From: Methanogenium sp. MK-MG | GTDB taxonomy: Archaea > Halobacteriota > Methanomicrobia > Methanomicrobiales > Methanomicrobiaceae | DNA: 38,435 nt | Direction of reading: 5' to 3' | Assembly (NCBI RefSeq): GCF_009914725.1 | Contig: NZ_JAAAWJ010000018.1 | Coordinates: 1-38,435, forward strand | Shown here: positions 16,550-23,084 of the stretch, piece by piece | Numbering within the stretch: the stretch's first letter is position 1 | Layout: every line of letters starts with the position of its first letter | Notes under the pieces: model-generated | Told to the model about the DNA's origin: nothing | Databases searched by the model: none | The model's input: only the letters and a program-made list of their open reading frames with translations | Made by a program: the position numbers and the translations under genes

Positions 16550-18564
16550 TCGGGGCGATGGAACAGGCAGCGAGTCTCATTCTCTGGCTGCTTGTCCTGA
16601 AGGTGCTTCAGGTCGCGCTCTGGCCGGCCCTTTCCGGTGCGTTCGGCCGGTTTGCCTACCCGGTCTCCTATCCATTGTCATTTCTGCTCTTTGGGGGCAT
16701 CAGCTGGTATCTGGGTCTTGTCCGTCTCCCGGTGCAGGCGGCAGTGATTCCGTTCCTGTTCATCATCGGCTACTATGCTGCCACCGGGTGGTACACCCGT
16801 GAGAGATTTACCGGTGTCTGGAAATGGGACGCAGCATTTCTGCTCTGTTTTGTCTTCATGACCGAGGTCCGGTTCTTCAACCCCATGATCTCCTATGCCG
16901 AGAAGTTCATGGATCATGCTTTCCTCGCGTCCGTGATGCGTGCGCCGGTGGTCGCTCCTGCTGACCCGTGGTTTGCAGGGGGGTCGCTCGGTGTCTACTA
17001 CTACCTCGGACACTGGATGATGGGGGTAACAGGCATCCTCTCCGGCACCCCGTCGCAGGTTGCCTTTAATCTCATGCTGCCGACGGTCTTTGCCAATGCG
17101 GCAGTCTCCCTCTACGCCGTGGGTCACCTGCTCCTGACCCGCTTCCGGGCACTCCCGGTGGCGGCACTCTTTCTGGTCAACCCCTCGTTTATCGTTCAGG
17201 TAGTCCTGGGTGCCGATGCCCACGGTGTGCTCTGGAACTCCACCCGCACCATCGCTGACACCATCAATGAGTATCCGCTCTTCTCATTTCTCTGGGGCGA
17301 CCCCCATGCCCATGTCATCTCGCTCTTCGTTCAGGCGCTCTTCATCTTCCTCATGCTCTACATCCTGCATGAATGGGGTGGTCTCTCTGAACGGAGCCGG
17401 TGGGTCTGTCTGGGCGCAGCCGCCCTCACGCTGGGCGTGATGCCGGGGACGAATTCCTGGGATGTCCTCGTCTATGCCCCCCTGCTGCTGGCGGTGGGGG
17501 CTCTCATCTGGTACCGGGCCAAAGATGCCACGGTGCCGGACCCGTATCCCTGGCGCCTCTTTCTCGTCTGTCCGGTCGTCTCCATCCTCGCGTTTGCCCC
17601 CTATTACCTGATGCTCACGACCCAGGGCATCGCAGGCATCGGCATCGTGCCGGTCCCCTCCACAGTGCCGGAGTTCATGCTGGTCTACGGATTTTTCATC
17701 GCGGTCTTCTGGTGCGCCATATTCCGTGACATACGGGAGACGCCCTGGCTGCTCCTTGTGCTCGTGCCCTTTGTGCTCACCGGGTATACGGCCGCAGGTC
17801 TTGCCGCCGTGCCGCTCATTGCCCTTCTGCTGCGGCGCACCTTCCTTCCCGCAGAGGTGATCTCCGTATTCGGGCTGGGTGTGCTGATCTTCACCGAACT
17901 TTTCTATCTTATTGACGGCATGGGGGACGTCTACTACCGGATGAATACCGTATTCAAACTCGGCCTTGTCGCCTGGATGATGATGAGCACCGGTGCCTTC
18001 CTCTGGCTGGGGGAGTGGCTGGCGCAGCTCTTCAAAGACCGGCCCGCACCGGCGTGGGCTGTCCGCGCCGGCGCCGGTGCCATCGTTCTCCTCCTGGTCT
18101 GTGCGCCGGTGGCCATTCCTGACCTGACATACGGCTATGGCGGAAAGACTTTGGACGGACTTGCCTGGGTGGAGACTGCTCATCCCGGTGATGCTGCCGC
18201 GGTGGCATACCTATCAGCCCTGCCGGGAAACGTCACCATCGTTGAGGCCGAGGGCGGGGATTACGCATACTACTCCCGCATGTCGTCGTTCACGGGCATC
18301 CCTGCAGTCATCGGCATGCCGTTTCACGAGACGATGTGGCGGGGCCACGATGCTGGTGTTTCGCAGCGCGCGGCCGATGTGCGGATGATCTATGAAGACC
18401 CGTCCCGTTCGCCGTCACTGCTTGCCGCCTACGGGGTGGACTATCTGGTGCTGGGGGATACAGAAAACGAGCACTATACTGTCCGGCTTCCTGACGCTGT
18501 CCTGGAAGAGGCATTTTCAGAAAACGGGACCACAGTATACCGCGTTCTGACGCCTTCTGCCTGA
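16546..18564 (+). CDS. DUF2298 membrane protein (Chlor_Arch_YYY family)
   Basis: A 672-residue highly hydrophobic protein of the DUF2298 family. The signature YYYxG is at residues 151-155 (GVYYYLGHW). The loop WFAGGSLG before it and the SFLWGDPHAHV stretch resemble the GT-C superfamily's first periplasmic loop with acidic residues, so a polyprenyl-phosphate-sugar transferase role is plausible but unproven. The soluble C-terminal ~120 residues probably face outside. The family tends to co-occur with the Agl23-like family, which is present here at 8.6 kb. Last gene of the four-gene operon; tandem hairpins follow its stop. Confidence 0.85.
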   Translation: MIGAMEQAASLILWLLVLKVLQVALWPALSGAFGRFAYPVSYPLSFLLFGGISWYLGLVRLPVQAAVIPFLFIIGYYAATGWYTRERFTGVWKWDAAFLLCFVFMTEVRFFNPMISYAEKFMDHAFLASVMRAPVVAPADPWFAGGSLGVYYYLGHWMMGVTGILSGTPSQVAFNLMLPTVFANAAVSLYAVGHLLLTRFRALPVAALFLVNPSFIVQVVLGADAHGVLWNSTRTIADTINEYPLFSFLWGDPHAHVISLFVQALFIFLMLYILHEWGGLSERSRWVCLGAAALTLGVMPGTNSWDVLVYAPLLLAVGALIWYRAKDATVPDPYPWRLFLVCPVVSILAFAPYYLMLTTQGIAGIGIVPVPSTVPEFMLVYGFFIAVFWCAIFRDIRETPWLLLVLVPFVLTGYTAAGLAAVPLIALLLRRTFLPAEVISVFGLGVLIFTELFYLIDGMGDVYYRMNTVFKLGLVAWMMMSTGAFLWLGEWLAQLFKDRPAPAWAVRAGAGAIVLLLVCAPVAIPDLTYGYGGKTLDGLAWVETAHPGDAAAVAYLSALPGNVTIVEAEGGDYAYYSRMSSFTGIPAVIGMPFHETMWRGHDAGVSQRAADVRMIYEDPSRSPSLLAAYGVDYLVLGDTENEHYTVRLPDAVLEEAFSENGTTVYRVLTPSA

Positions 18565-18566
18565 AT

Positions 18567-18605
18567 TCAGAAGGAATTCTGAGCGGGCGGAAGCCCGTTT
18601 CAATA
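18567..18605 (+). terminator. Two tandem GGAA-capped hairpins after the DUF2298 gene
   Basis: Beginning 3 nt past the stop, TCAGAA-GGAA-TTCTGA (18567-18582) is followed with no gap by GCGGGC-GGAA-GCCCGT (18583-18598). Each has a 6-bp stem (the second closes with a G-T pair) and a GNRA-type GGAA loop. A TTTCAATAACC stretch follows. This is probably a 3'-end or mRNA-stability element. Confidence 0.6.
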
Positions 18606-18655
18606 ACCTTTATCCCTCACACTGTCGATATGATATGGCTGCATCAATCACGAAC

Positions 18656-18740
18656 TGATGAGTGATGAGGGAGCAATACGCTACCCGATATGCCCTGGTA
18701 AGAGACCAGGGGTATTTTGTGCTCCTGAATGAGGTGAGTT
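18656..18740 (+). promoter_or_regulatory. Structured leader of the L7Ae operon with a kink-turn-like C/D motif
   Basis: A C-box-like GTGATGA (18662-18668) and a D-box-like CTGA (18725-18728) flank a stem GGAGCA (18670-18675) / TGCTCC (18720-18725). Inside, ATAC pairs with GTAT, and a perfect 7-bp hairpin CCCTGGT / ACCAGGG (18693-18711) has an AAGAG loop. Tandem G-A pairs next to the outer stem are possible, as in kink-turns. L7Ae binds kink-turns, and autoregulation through its own leader has been reported in Sulfolobus, so feedback control is a reasonable inference. Confidence 0.5.
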
Positions 18741-19109
18741 ATGTCAAAAGTATACGCAACATTTGAAGTTCCTGACGAGATCCAGAACAAAGCTCTTGAA
18801 GTGCTTGAGGTCTCCCGGGACACTGGTAAAATTAAGAAAGGATCAAACGAAGCAACAAAGGCTGTCGAGCGCGGAAACGCTGAACTCGTGCTTATTGGCG
18901 GCGACGTTGAGCCGGAAGAGATTGTAATGCACCTTCCTGCACTCTGCGACGAAAAGCAGATTCCATATATTATCATCAATAAGCAGAATGATGTTGGCGC
19001 AGCAAGCGGACTCGATGTCGGCTCCGCAGCAGCAGCAATTGTCAAAGCAGGAAAGGCAAAAGATCTTCTTGTTGAGGTCGTAGGACAGATCTCAGAACTG
19101 AGAGGGTGA
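18741..19109 (+). CDS. rpl7ae: Ribosomal protein L7Ae
   Basis: A 122-residue L7Ae, a kink-turn RNA-binding protein. It is part of the large ribosomal subunit and also of box C/D and H/ACA RNPs and archaeal RNase P. The RNA-binding signature KGSNEATKAVERG and the following IGGDVEP stretch are intact, and length is typical. It is the first gene of the conserved L7Ae-S28e-L24e-ndk cluster, with a structured leader that may let L7Ae bind its own mRNA. Confidence 0.97.
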   Translation: MSKVYATFEVPDEIQNKALEVLEVSRDTGKIKKGSNEATKAVERGNAELVLIGGDVEPEEIVMHLPALCDEKQIPYIIINKQNDVGAASGLDVGSAAAAIVKAGKAKDLLVEVVGQISELRG

Positions 19110-19117
19110 GCTGACCT

Positions 19118-19324
19118 ATGGCAGACGCAACGCCGGCAGAAGTCCTTGAGGTCATCGGCAGTACCGGTATGCATGGAGAAGCCATGCAGGTAAAGTGCCG
19201 TATCCTCGAAGGAAACAATAAAGGCCGTATCGTCACCCGCAACACGGTTGGACCTATCCGTGACGGTGATGTAATCATGCTCCTTGAAACAGAGCGTGAG
19301 GCAAAGAAACTCTCAAGAAGGTGA
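19118..19324 (+). CDS. rps28e: 30S ribosomal protein S28e
   Basis: A 68-residue S28e with the OB-fold family core [17 protein letters not shown] and the C-terminal [14 protein letters not shown]. It has no bacterial counterpart. The ATG lies 8 nt after the L7Ae stop, with GGGTGA as ribosome-binding site. Second gene of the L7Ae cluster. Confidence 0.97.
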   Translation: MADATPAEVLEVIGSTGMHGEAMQVKCRILEGNNKGRIVTRNTVGPIRDGDVIMLLETEREAKKLSRR

Positions 19325-19329
19325 AGTGA

Positions 19330-19521
19330 ATGGTTGAGCATCATATCTGTACGTTCTGCGGTGAACCGCTGGAACCCGGTACCGGAAAGATGTATGTCCG
19401 CAAGGACGGATCCATCTCCTACTACTGCAGCCAGAAATGCCAGAACAACCATCGCCTCGGGCGTGTCCCCCGGCGTGTTGTCTGGACCAAAGCAGGCCGC
19501 AAAGCACTCGGCAAGGAGTAA
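19330..19521 (+). CDS. rpl24e: 50S ribosomal protein L24e
   Basis: A 63-residue L24e, a zinc-binding large-subunit protein. The zinc site is CTFCG near the N-terminus and CSQKC at mid-length. The family stretch [13 protein letters not shown] follows. The ATG lies 5 nt after S28e, preceded by AGGTGA. Confidence 0.97.
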   Translation: MVEHHICTFCGEPLEPGTGKMYVRKDGSISYYCSQKCQNNHRLGRVPRRVVWTKAGRKALGKE

Positions 19522-19527
19522 TCCCTT

Positions 19528-19977
19528 ATGGATCGCACCTTTTTAATGATCAAGCCCGATGGTGTCCAGCGTGGCCTTGTCGGTGAGATCATTGCCCGGT
19601 TTGAGAAGAAAGGCCTGAAGATGGTCGCCGGAAAGTTTGAGACTCTTCCGGAAGACCGTGTGATGGAGCACTACGCCGAACACACCGAAAAACCGTTCTT
19701 CGCAGGTCTGAAGACCTATATCACGAGCGGACCCTGTCTCCTCATGGTATGGGAAGGCAAAGATATCGTTGGCATCACCCGGCAGATGATCGGGGCAACG
19801 AATCCTGCAGAGGCAGCACCCGGTACCATCCGTGGTGACCGTGCAATGGAAATAGGAATGAATGTCATCCACGGCTCTGACTCCGATGAGACAGCAGCAC
19901 GCGAGATTGCGATTCATTTTGCGCCGGAAGAACTTAACTCATACAAACGAATTGACGAAGCATTCCTGTACGAGTGA
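19528..19977 (+). CDS. ndk: Nucleoside diphosphate kinase
   Basis: A 149-residue NDK, which transfers the gamma-phosphate of ATP to nucleoside diphosphates via a phosphohistidine. The N-terminus [15 protein letters not shown] is canonical, and the active-site His lies in the NVIHGSDS motif. It follows L24e by 6 nt with an AAGGAG site. In many archaea the infB (aIF5B) gene comes next; here it does not. Confidence 0.97.
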   Translation: MDRTFLMIKPDGVQRGLVGEIIARFEKKGLKMVAGKFETLPEDRVMEHYAEHTEKPFFAGLKTYITSGPCLLMVWEGKDIVGITRQMIGATNPAEAAPGTIRGDRAMEIGMNVIHGSDSDETAAREIAIHFAPEELNSYKRIDEAFLYE

Positions 19978-19993
19978 ACGTGCAGGCAATCAA

Positions 19994-20066
19994 TTATTCT
20001 TTTTTGGGTATCGTGTGGACAGAAAACACGATGCTTTGACAGTGTGTGCCGCTGGTCATACACACA
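19994..20066 (+). terminator. T-run and two hairpins after ndk
   Basis: A run of six T (about 20000-20005) follows the ndk stop. Beyond it are two inverted repeats: ATCGTGT (20010-20016) / ACACGAT (20026-20032) and TGTGTG (20043-20048) / CACACA (20061-20066). The T-run probably ends the ribosomal operon. The hairpins may belong to read-through RNA or to the next gene's leader. Confidence 0.45.
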
Positions 20067-20209
20067 GACAGTGAAATACGGCATACGAATATCGTTATAC
20101 CTCGCTGACAGCCACCGGCCCTCCTCAGTTCCCGGAAGGCACGAAACAAAAAGCTAAATGGAGGCATGAATGAAATTTACTGTTAATAACCGGAGGGTGT
20201 TGTAATATC

Positions 20210-20416
20210 ATGTCTGAATTATTACTACGGGGGGGAATGATTCTTGTCGGGGGATCCATCGTTCTTGCAGGTACGCTGATAGCAGCAGAGATTTTAGGGT
20301 ATTCCATATCGTTTGGAGGGCCGCTCCTTCTCGTCTGTGGTGCACTCATCATTACCGGAGTGTATATTGTGAACAGGGGTGCTGTCAGTGCGGTATCCGG
20401 GGAGTCTGATGAGTGA
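20210..20416 (+). CDS. Small two-helix membrane protein
   Basis: A 68-residue hydrophobic protein with two TM helices, roughly residues 9-28 and 33-53, separated by a SISFGG turn, and a short acidic tail ending GESDE. I do not recognise a family. A strong GGAGGGTG site lies upstream of the ATG. Its stop overlaps the start of the nitrilase-family gene by 8 nt (ATGAGTGA), so the two are likely coupled. A role as membrane partner of the hydrolase is only a guess. Confidence 0.65.
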   Translation: MSELLLRGGMILVGGSIVLAGTLIAAEILGYSISFGGPLLLVCGALIITGVYIVNRGAVSAVSGESDE

Positions 20417-21206
20417 GGCCGCAGTCCGTACCTGCTGTGTGCAGGCAGAAAGTGTCCCTGACGCTCCTGAAATAAACCTCGCACGGGCAAGAGAATTTGC
20501 TTTGGAGGCCCGAAAGCAGGGTGCCTCCCTCATCGCATTTCCCGAACAGTATCCGACCGGCTGGGATCCGCAGGGAACGGCATTCACCGATGACGGGTCG
20601 GGTGCCATCTGCAGGTGCTGGTCTGCGGTTGCAGAGGAGGCTGGTATTCATGTGCTGGGTTCATACCGCAAAGAGACGGATACCCTGCCGCAGAATGTCG
20701 CTGCGGTCTTCACACCGGACGGCAGATGCATTGCAGAGTATGCCAAGATGCATCTCTTCTCACCGGGGGGAGAGGATGCAGCTTTCCTGCCGGGAGCAAA
20801 GCTCAGCATATTCACACTTGGCGGAGTCCGGTTTGGCATTGCCATCTGCTATGACCTGCGGTTTGCCGACCTCTTTGGTGCCTATGCACGGGCGGGCTGT
20901 GCAGCGGTGATCGTACCTGCCGCCTGGCCATGCACCCGGCTGAAACACTGGAGCCTCTTTCTGCATGCCCGTGCCCTTGAAAACCAGATGTATGTGCTGG
21001 GTATTAATCCTGCAAAAGGTGCTGCAGGAGGAGCATACTGCGGTGGCACCACCATTGCTAACCCGCAGGGAGAGACTGTCGTCCGGGCAGAGGGTACCGG
21101 CAGCTGTCTTGTCTGTGCGGATATCGACCCTGCCGCCGTCCGGGCAGCGCGTGCTGCATTCCCGGTAGGTGCAGACCGGCGGGATGAGCTGTATTCCTCT
21201 CTCTGA
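20409..21206 (+). CDS. Carbon-nitrogen hydrolase (nitrilase superfamily)
   Basis: A 265-residue nitrilase-superfamily amidohydrolase. The Glu-Lys-Cys triad is visible: Glu46 in FPEQYPTGW, Lys113 in YAKMHLF and Cys147 in AICYDLRF. This size and pattern fit single-domain omega-amidase or predicted-amidohydrolase (YafV/Nit2-like) branches rather than glutaminase fusions. The substrate cannot be named. The ATG at 20409 overlaps the small membrane-protein stop. An in-frame start 30 nt upstream would lie inside that gene and is less likely. Confidence 0.88.
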   Translation: MSEAAVRTCCVQAESVPDAPEINLARAREFALEARKQGASLIAFPEQYPTGWDPQGTAFTDDGSGAICRCWSAVAEEAGIHVLGSYRKETDTLPQNVAAVFTPDGRCIAEYAKMHLFSPGGEDAAFLPGAKLSIFTLGGVRFGIAICYDLRFADLFGAYARAGCAAVIVPAAWPCTRLKHWSLFLHARALENQMYVLGINPAKGAAGGAYCGGTTIANPQGETVVRAEGTGSCLVCADIDPAAVRAARAAFPVGADRRDELYSSL

Positions 21207-21222
21207 ACAGTATGGGAGGGAA

Positions 21223-21233
21223 GTATCTATACC
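21223..21233 (+). promoter_or_regulatory. TATA-like box of thrC
   Basis: GTATCTATACC, centred about 30 nt before the thrC ATG, lies just past the nitrilase stop. It predicts a leaderless thrC transcript. Confidence 0.45.
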
Positions 21234-21258
21234 TACCACGGACACTAATCTGTACACC

Positions 21259-22461
21259 ATGTATCGTCTTGTCTGCATAGGCTGTGGTACTGAATATTCA
21301 CCAGATGAAATCATCTACCGCTGCCGCGAATGCGGCCACCTGCTTGCGGTAAAATACGACCTCGATGGTTTGAATATCTCCCGTGCCGAGTGGAACCGCC
21401 GCCCCCTGAACCTCTGGCGCTATCGTGAACTGCTTCCCGTAACAGGTGTTCCGGTCTCCCTGCAGGAAGGAGGCACCCCGCTCTATCACATGAAGAGACT
21501 CGGTGAGGAACTCGGCCTGAAACACCTGTATGCAAAGCATGAGGGAATGAACCCCTCGGGATCGTTCAAGGACCGTGGGATGACCGTCGGTGTCTCCATG
21601 GCGATGCAGCTCGGGATGAAGACTGTTGCCTGTGCGTCGACCGGCAATACCTCGGCCTCACTCGCCGCCTATGCGGCAAAGGCCGGAATTCCTGCCGTTG
21701 TGCTCCTCCCTGCGGGGAATGTGGCACTCGGCAAGGTGGCACAGGCACTGATGCACGGTGCGAAGGTCATTGCCATTCGTGACAACTTTGACCGTGCCCT
21801 TGAGATGGTGCACGATCTCTGCCTCTCCGAAGGCCTCTATCTCTTAAACTCGGTCAACCCCTACCGGCTGGAAGGGCAGAAGACCATCGGGTTTGAGATA
21901 GTAGACCAGCTTGGTGACGTGCCGGACCGGATTGTCCTCCCGGTCGGGAATGCAGGCAATATATCTGCTGTGCACAAGGGTCTGGGCGAGTTCATCGAAC
22001 TTGGCTTCATTGACCGGATGCCGATGATGACCGGCATCCAGGCGGCAGGGTCACAGCCGGTTGTAGAGGCAATCGCAGGCAACCTGCCGGAAGTGATCCC
22101 GTTCAAATCGCCGGAGACGGTGGCGACCGCCATCCGTATCGGTGCACCGGTCAATGCGGAGAAGGCACTGCGTGCCATCCGCGAAACGGGCGGTACAGCA
22201 GAGTCTGTCACCGATGAGGAGATACTCGCGATGCAGCGCGACCTGGCCCGCAAGGAGGGTATCGGTGTTGAACCTGCTTCGGCAGCGTCGGTTGCGGGCA
22301 TCAAAAAACTGCTGGAAGAAGGGCGTATCGACCCTGACGAACGGATTGTGTGTGTGGTGACCGGGCACCTCCTGAAAGACCCGGAGACGGTGATCCGCCA
22401 ATGCAACCCCCCAATAGAGATAGACGCAGATATTCAGTCGCTCTTATCTGTCTTGCGCTGA
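21259..22461 (+). CDS. thrC: Threonine synthase
   Basis: A 400-residue PLP enzyme converting O-phosphohomoserine to threonine. An N-terminal zinc ribbon (Cys6, Cys9, Cys22, Cys25) is typical of archaeal ThrC. The PLP lysine is Lys104 in NPSGSFKDRG, followed by ACASTGNTSAS and the phosphate-binding PVGNAGN loop. The ATG at 21259 places the zinc ribbon at the N-terminus; a frame open further upstream has no support. The 3' end overlaps the next gene by 61 nt. Confidence 0.94.
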   Translation: MYRLVCIGCGTEYSPDEIIYRCRECGHLLAVKYDLDGLNISRAEWNRRPLNLWRYRELLPVTGVPVSLQEGGTPLYHMKRLGEELGLKHLYAKHEGMNPSGSFKDRGMTVGVSMAMQLGMKTVACASTGNTSASLAAYAAKAGIPAVVLLPAGNVALGKVAQALMHGAKVIAIRDNFDRALEMVHDLCLSEGLYLLNSVNPYRLEGQKTIGFEIVDQLGDVPDRIVLPVGNAGNISAVHKGLGEFIELGFIDRMPMMTGIQAAGSQPVVEAIAGNLPEVIPFKSPETVATAIRIGAPVNAEKALRAIRETGGTAESVTDEEILAMQRDLARKEGIGVEPASAASVAGIKKLLEEGRIDPDERIVCVVTGHLLKDPETVIRQCNPPIEIDADIQSLLSVLR

Positions 22462-23012
22462 TCCTCTGTGTGGGCAGTGCGTCCGCTCTCTCGGCCAATT
22501 ATACGGTCAGAGAGAACGGCACTGCATATACCGCAGAGATTGAGGTGCTGCAGGCAGAGAAGTATGCCTTCACCGAGCCCGGGCTGATGGGTGAACCGGT
22601 GCGGATTACGGTATCGAATATATCCGTCTTCAATGAGACCGGCCCGGTGAATTTCACCGGCGAGGACTCCGGCACCATAGAATTTCCTGAAGGCAATTAC
22701 ACGATTCGCTATACCGCACCCCTGAAGACGAATGAACTCACGGTGATGCTCTCCGATAAATCAAATATTACCATCTCGCTGCCGGAACACTACCGGGTAG
22801 CAAATCCGTTCCTGGGATCTGTGAGCACAGGCGGCACGGTTAATGCGACCGGAAACGGCACGACGATTCTCTGGGAGGATGCACGGAGTGCGCAGGTCCG
22901 CTATTATGACGCCTTCCAGGAGCAGGCGCTCATCATCTTCGGGGCATTCTGGATCGGTCTCGTGGTGATCTTTCTGGTCCCGTACCTGATCGCCCGCCGG
23001 AAAAAAGAGTAA
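22401..23012 (+). CDS. Secreted, C-terminally anchored protein (possibly DUF5803)
   Basis: A 203-residue protein with an N-terminal signal peptide: basic RDRRR, then a hydrophobic core ending near SASAL. A beta-rich extracellular region of ~140 residues carries many N-x-S/T glycosylation sequons (for example in RENGT, NISV, NFTG, NYTI). A C-terminal TM helix (about 173-195) ends in RRKKE. It resembles the archaeal DUF5803 group, but this is a weak recollection. The ATG at 22401 lies inside the end of thrC, a long overlap for this genome. A later start would remove the signal peptide, so this one is preferred. Confidence 0.72.
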   Translation: MQPPNRDRRRYSVALICLALILCVGSASALSANYTVRENGTAYTAEIEVLQAEKYAFTEPGLMGEPVRITVSNISVFNETGPVNFTGEDSGTIEFPEGNYTIRYTAPLKTNELTVMLSDKSNITISLPEHYRVANPFLGSVSTGGTVNATGNGTTILWEDARSAQVRYYDAFQEQALIIFGAFWIGLVVIFLVPYLIARRKKE

Positions 23013-23034
23013 CCCGCCGGACGCATGACGGCAC

Positions 23035-23075
23035 CCTCTTATATCTGGCAGATAATATCTGCCAGATATAAGAGG
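23035..23075. promoter_or_regulatory. 41-bp dyad made of two 13-bp palindromes before a surface-protein gene
   Basis: Perfect 19-bp inverted arms (23035-23053 and 23057-23075) surround AAT. Each arm contains its own palindrome: TATCTGGCAGATA (23042-23054) and TATCTGCCAGATA (23056-23068), one base apart. The right arm runs into the ribosome-binding site (AGAGGTG, 23071-23077), and TTATATC in the left arm could be a TATA box. It may be a double operator, or a hairpin hiding the ribosome-binding site in read-through RNA. Confidence 0.75.
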
Positions 23076-23084
23076 TGAACAATA

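Noticed and set aside
18656-18740. Leader of rpl7ae considered as a free-standing C/D-box guide RNA
   Set aside because: No internal D'/C' boxes and no guide-like spacer of normal length are visible. The paired stem between the boxes fits a structured leader better.
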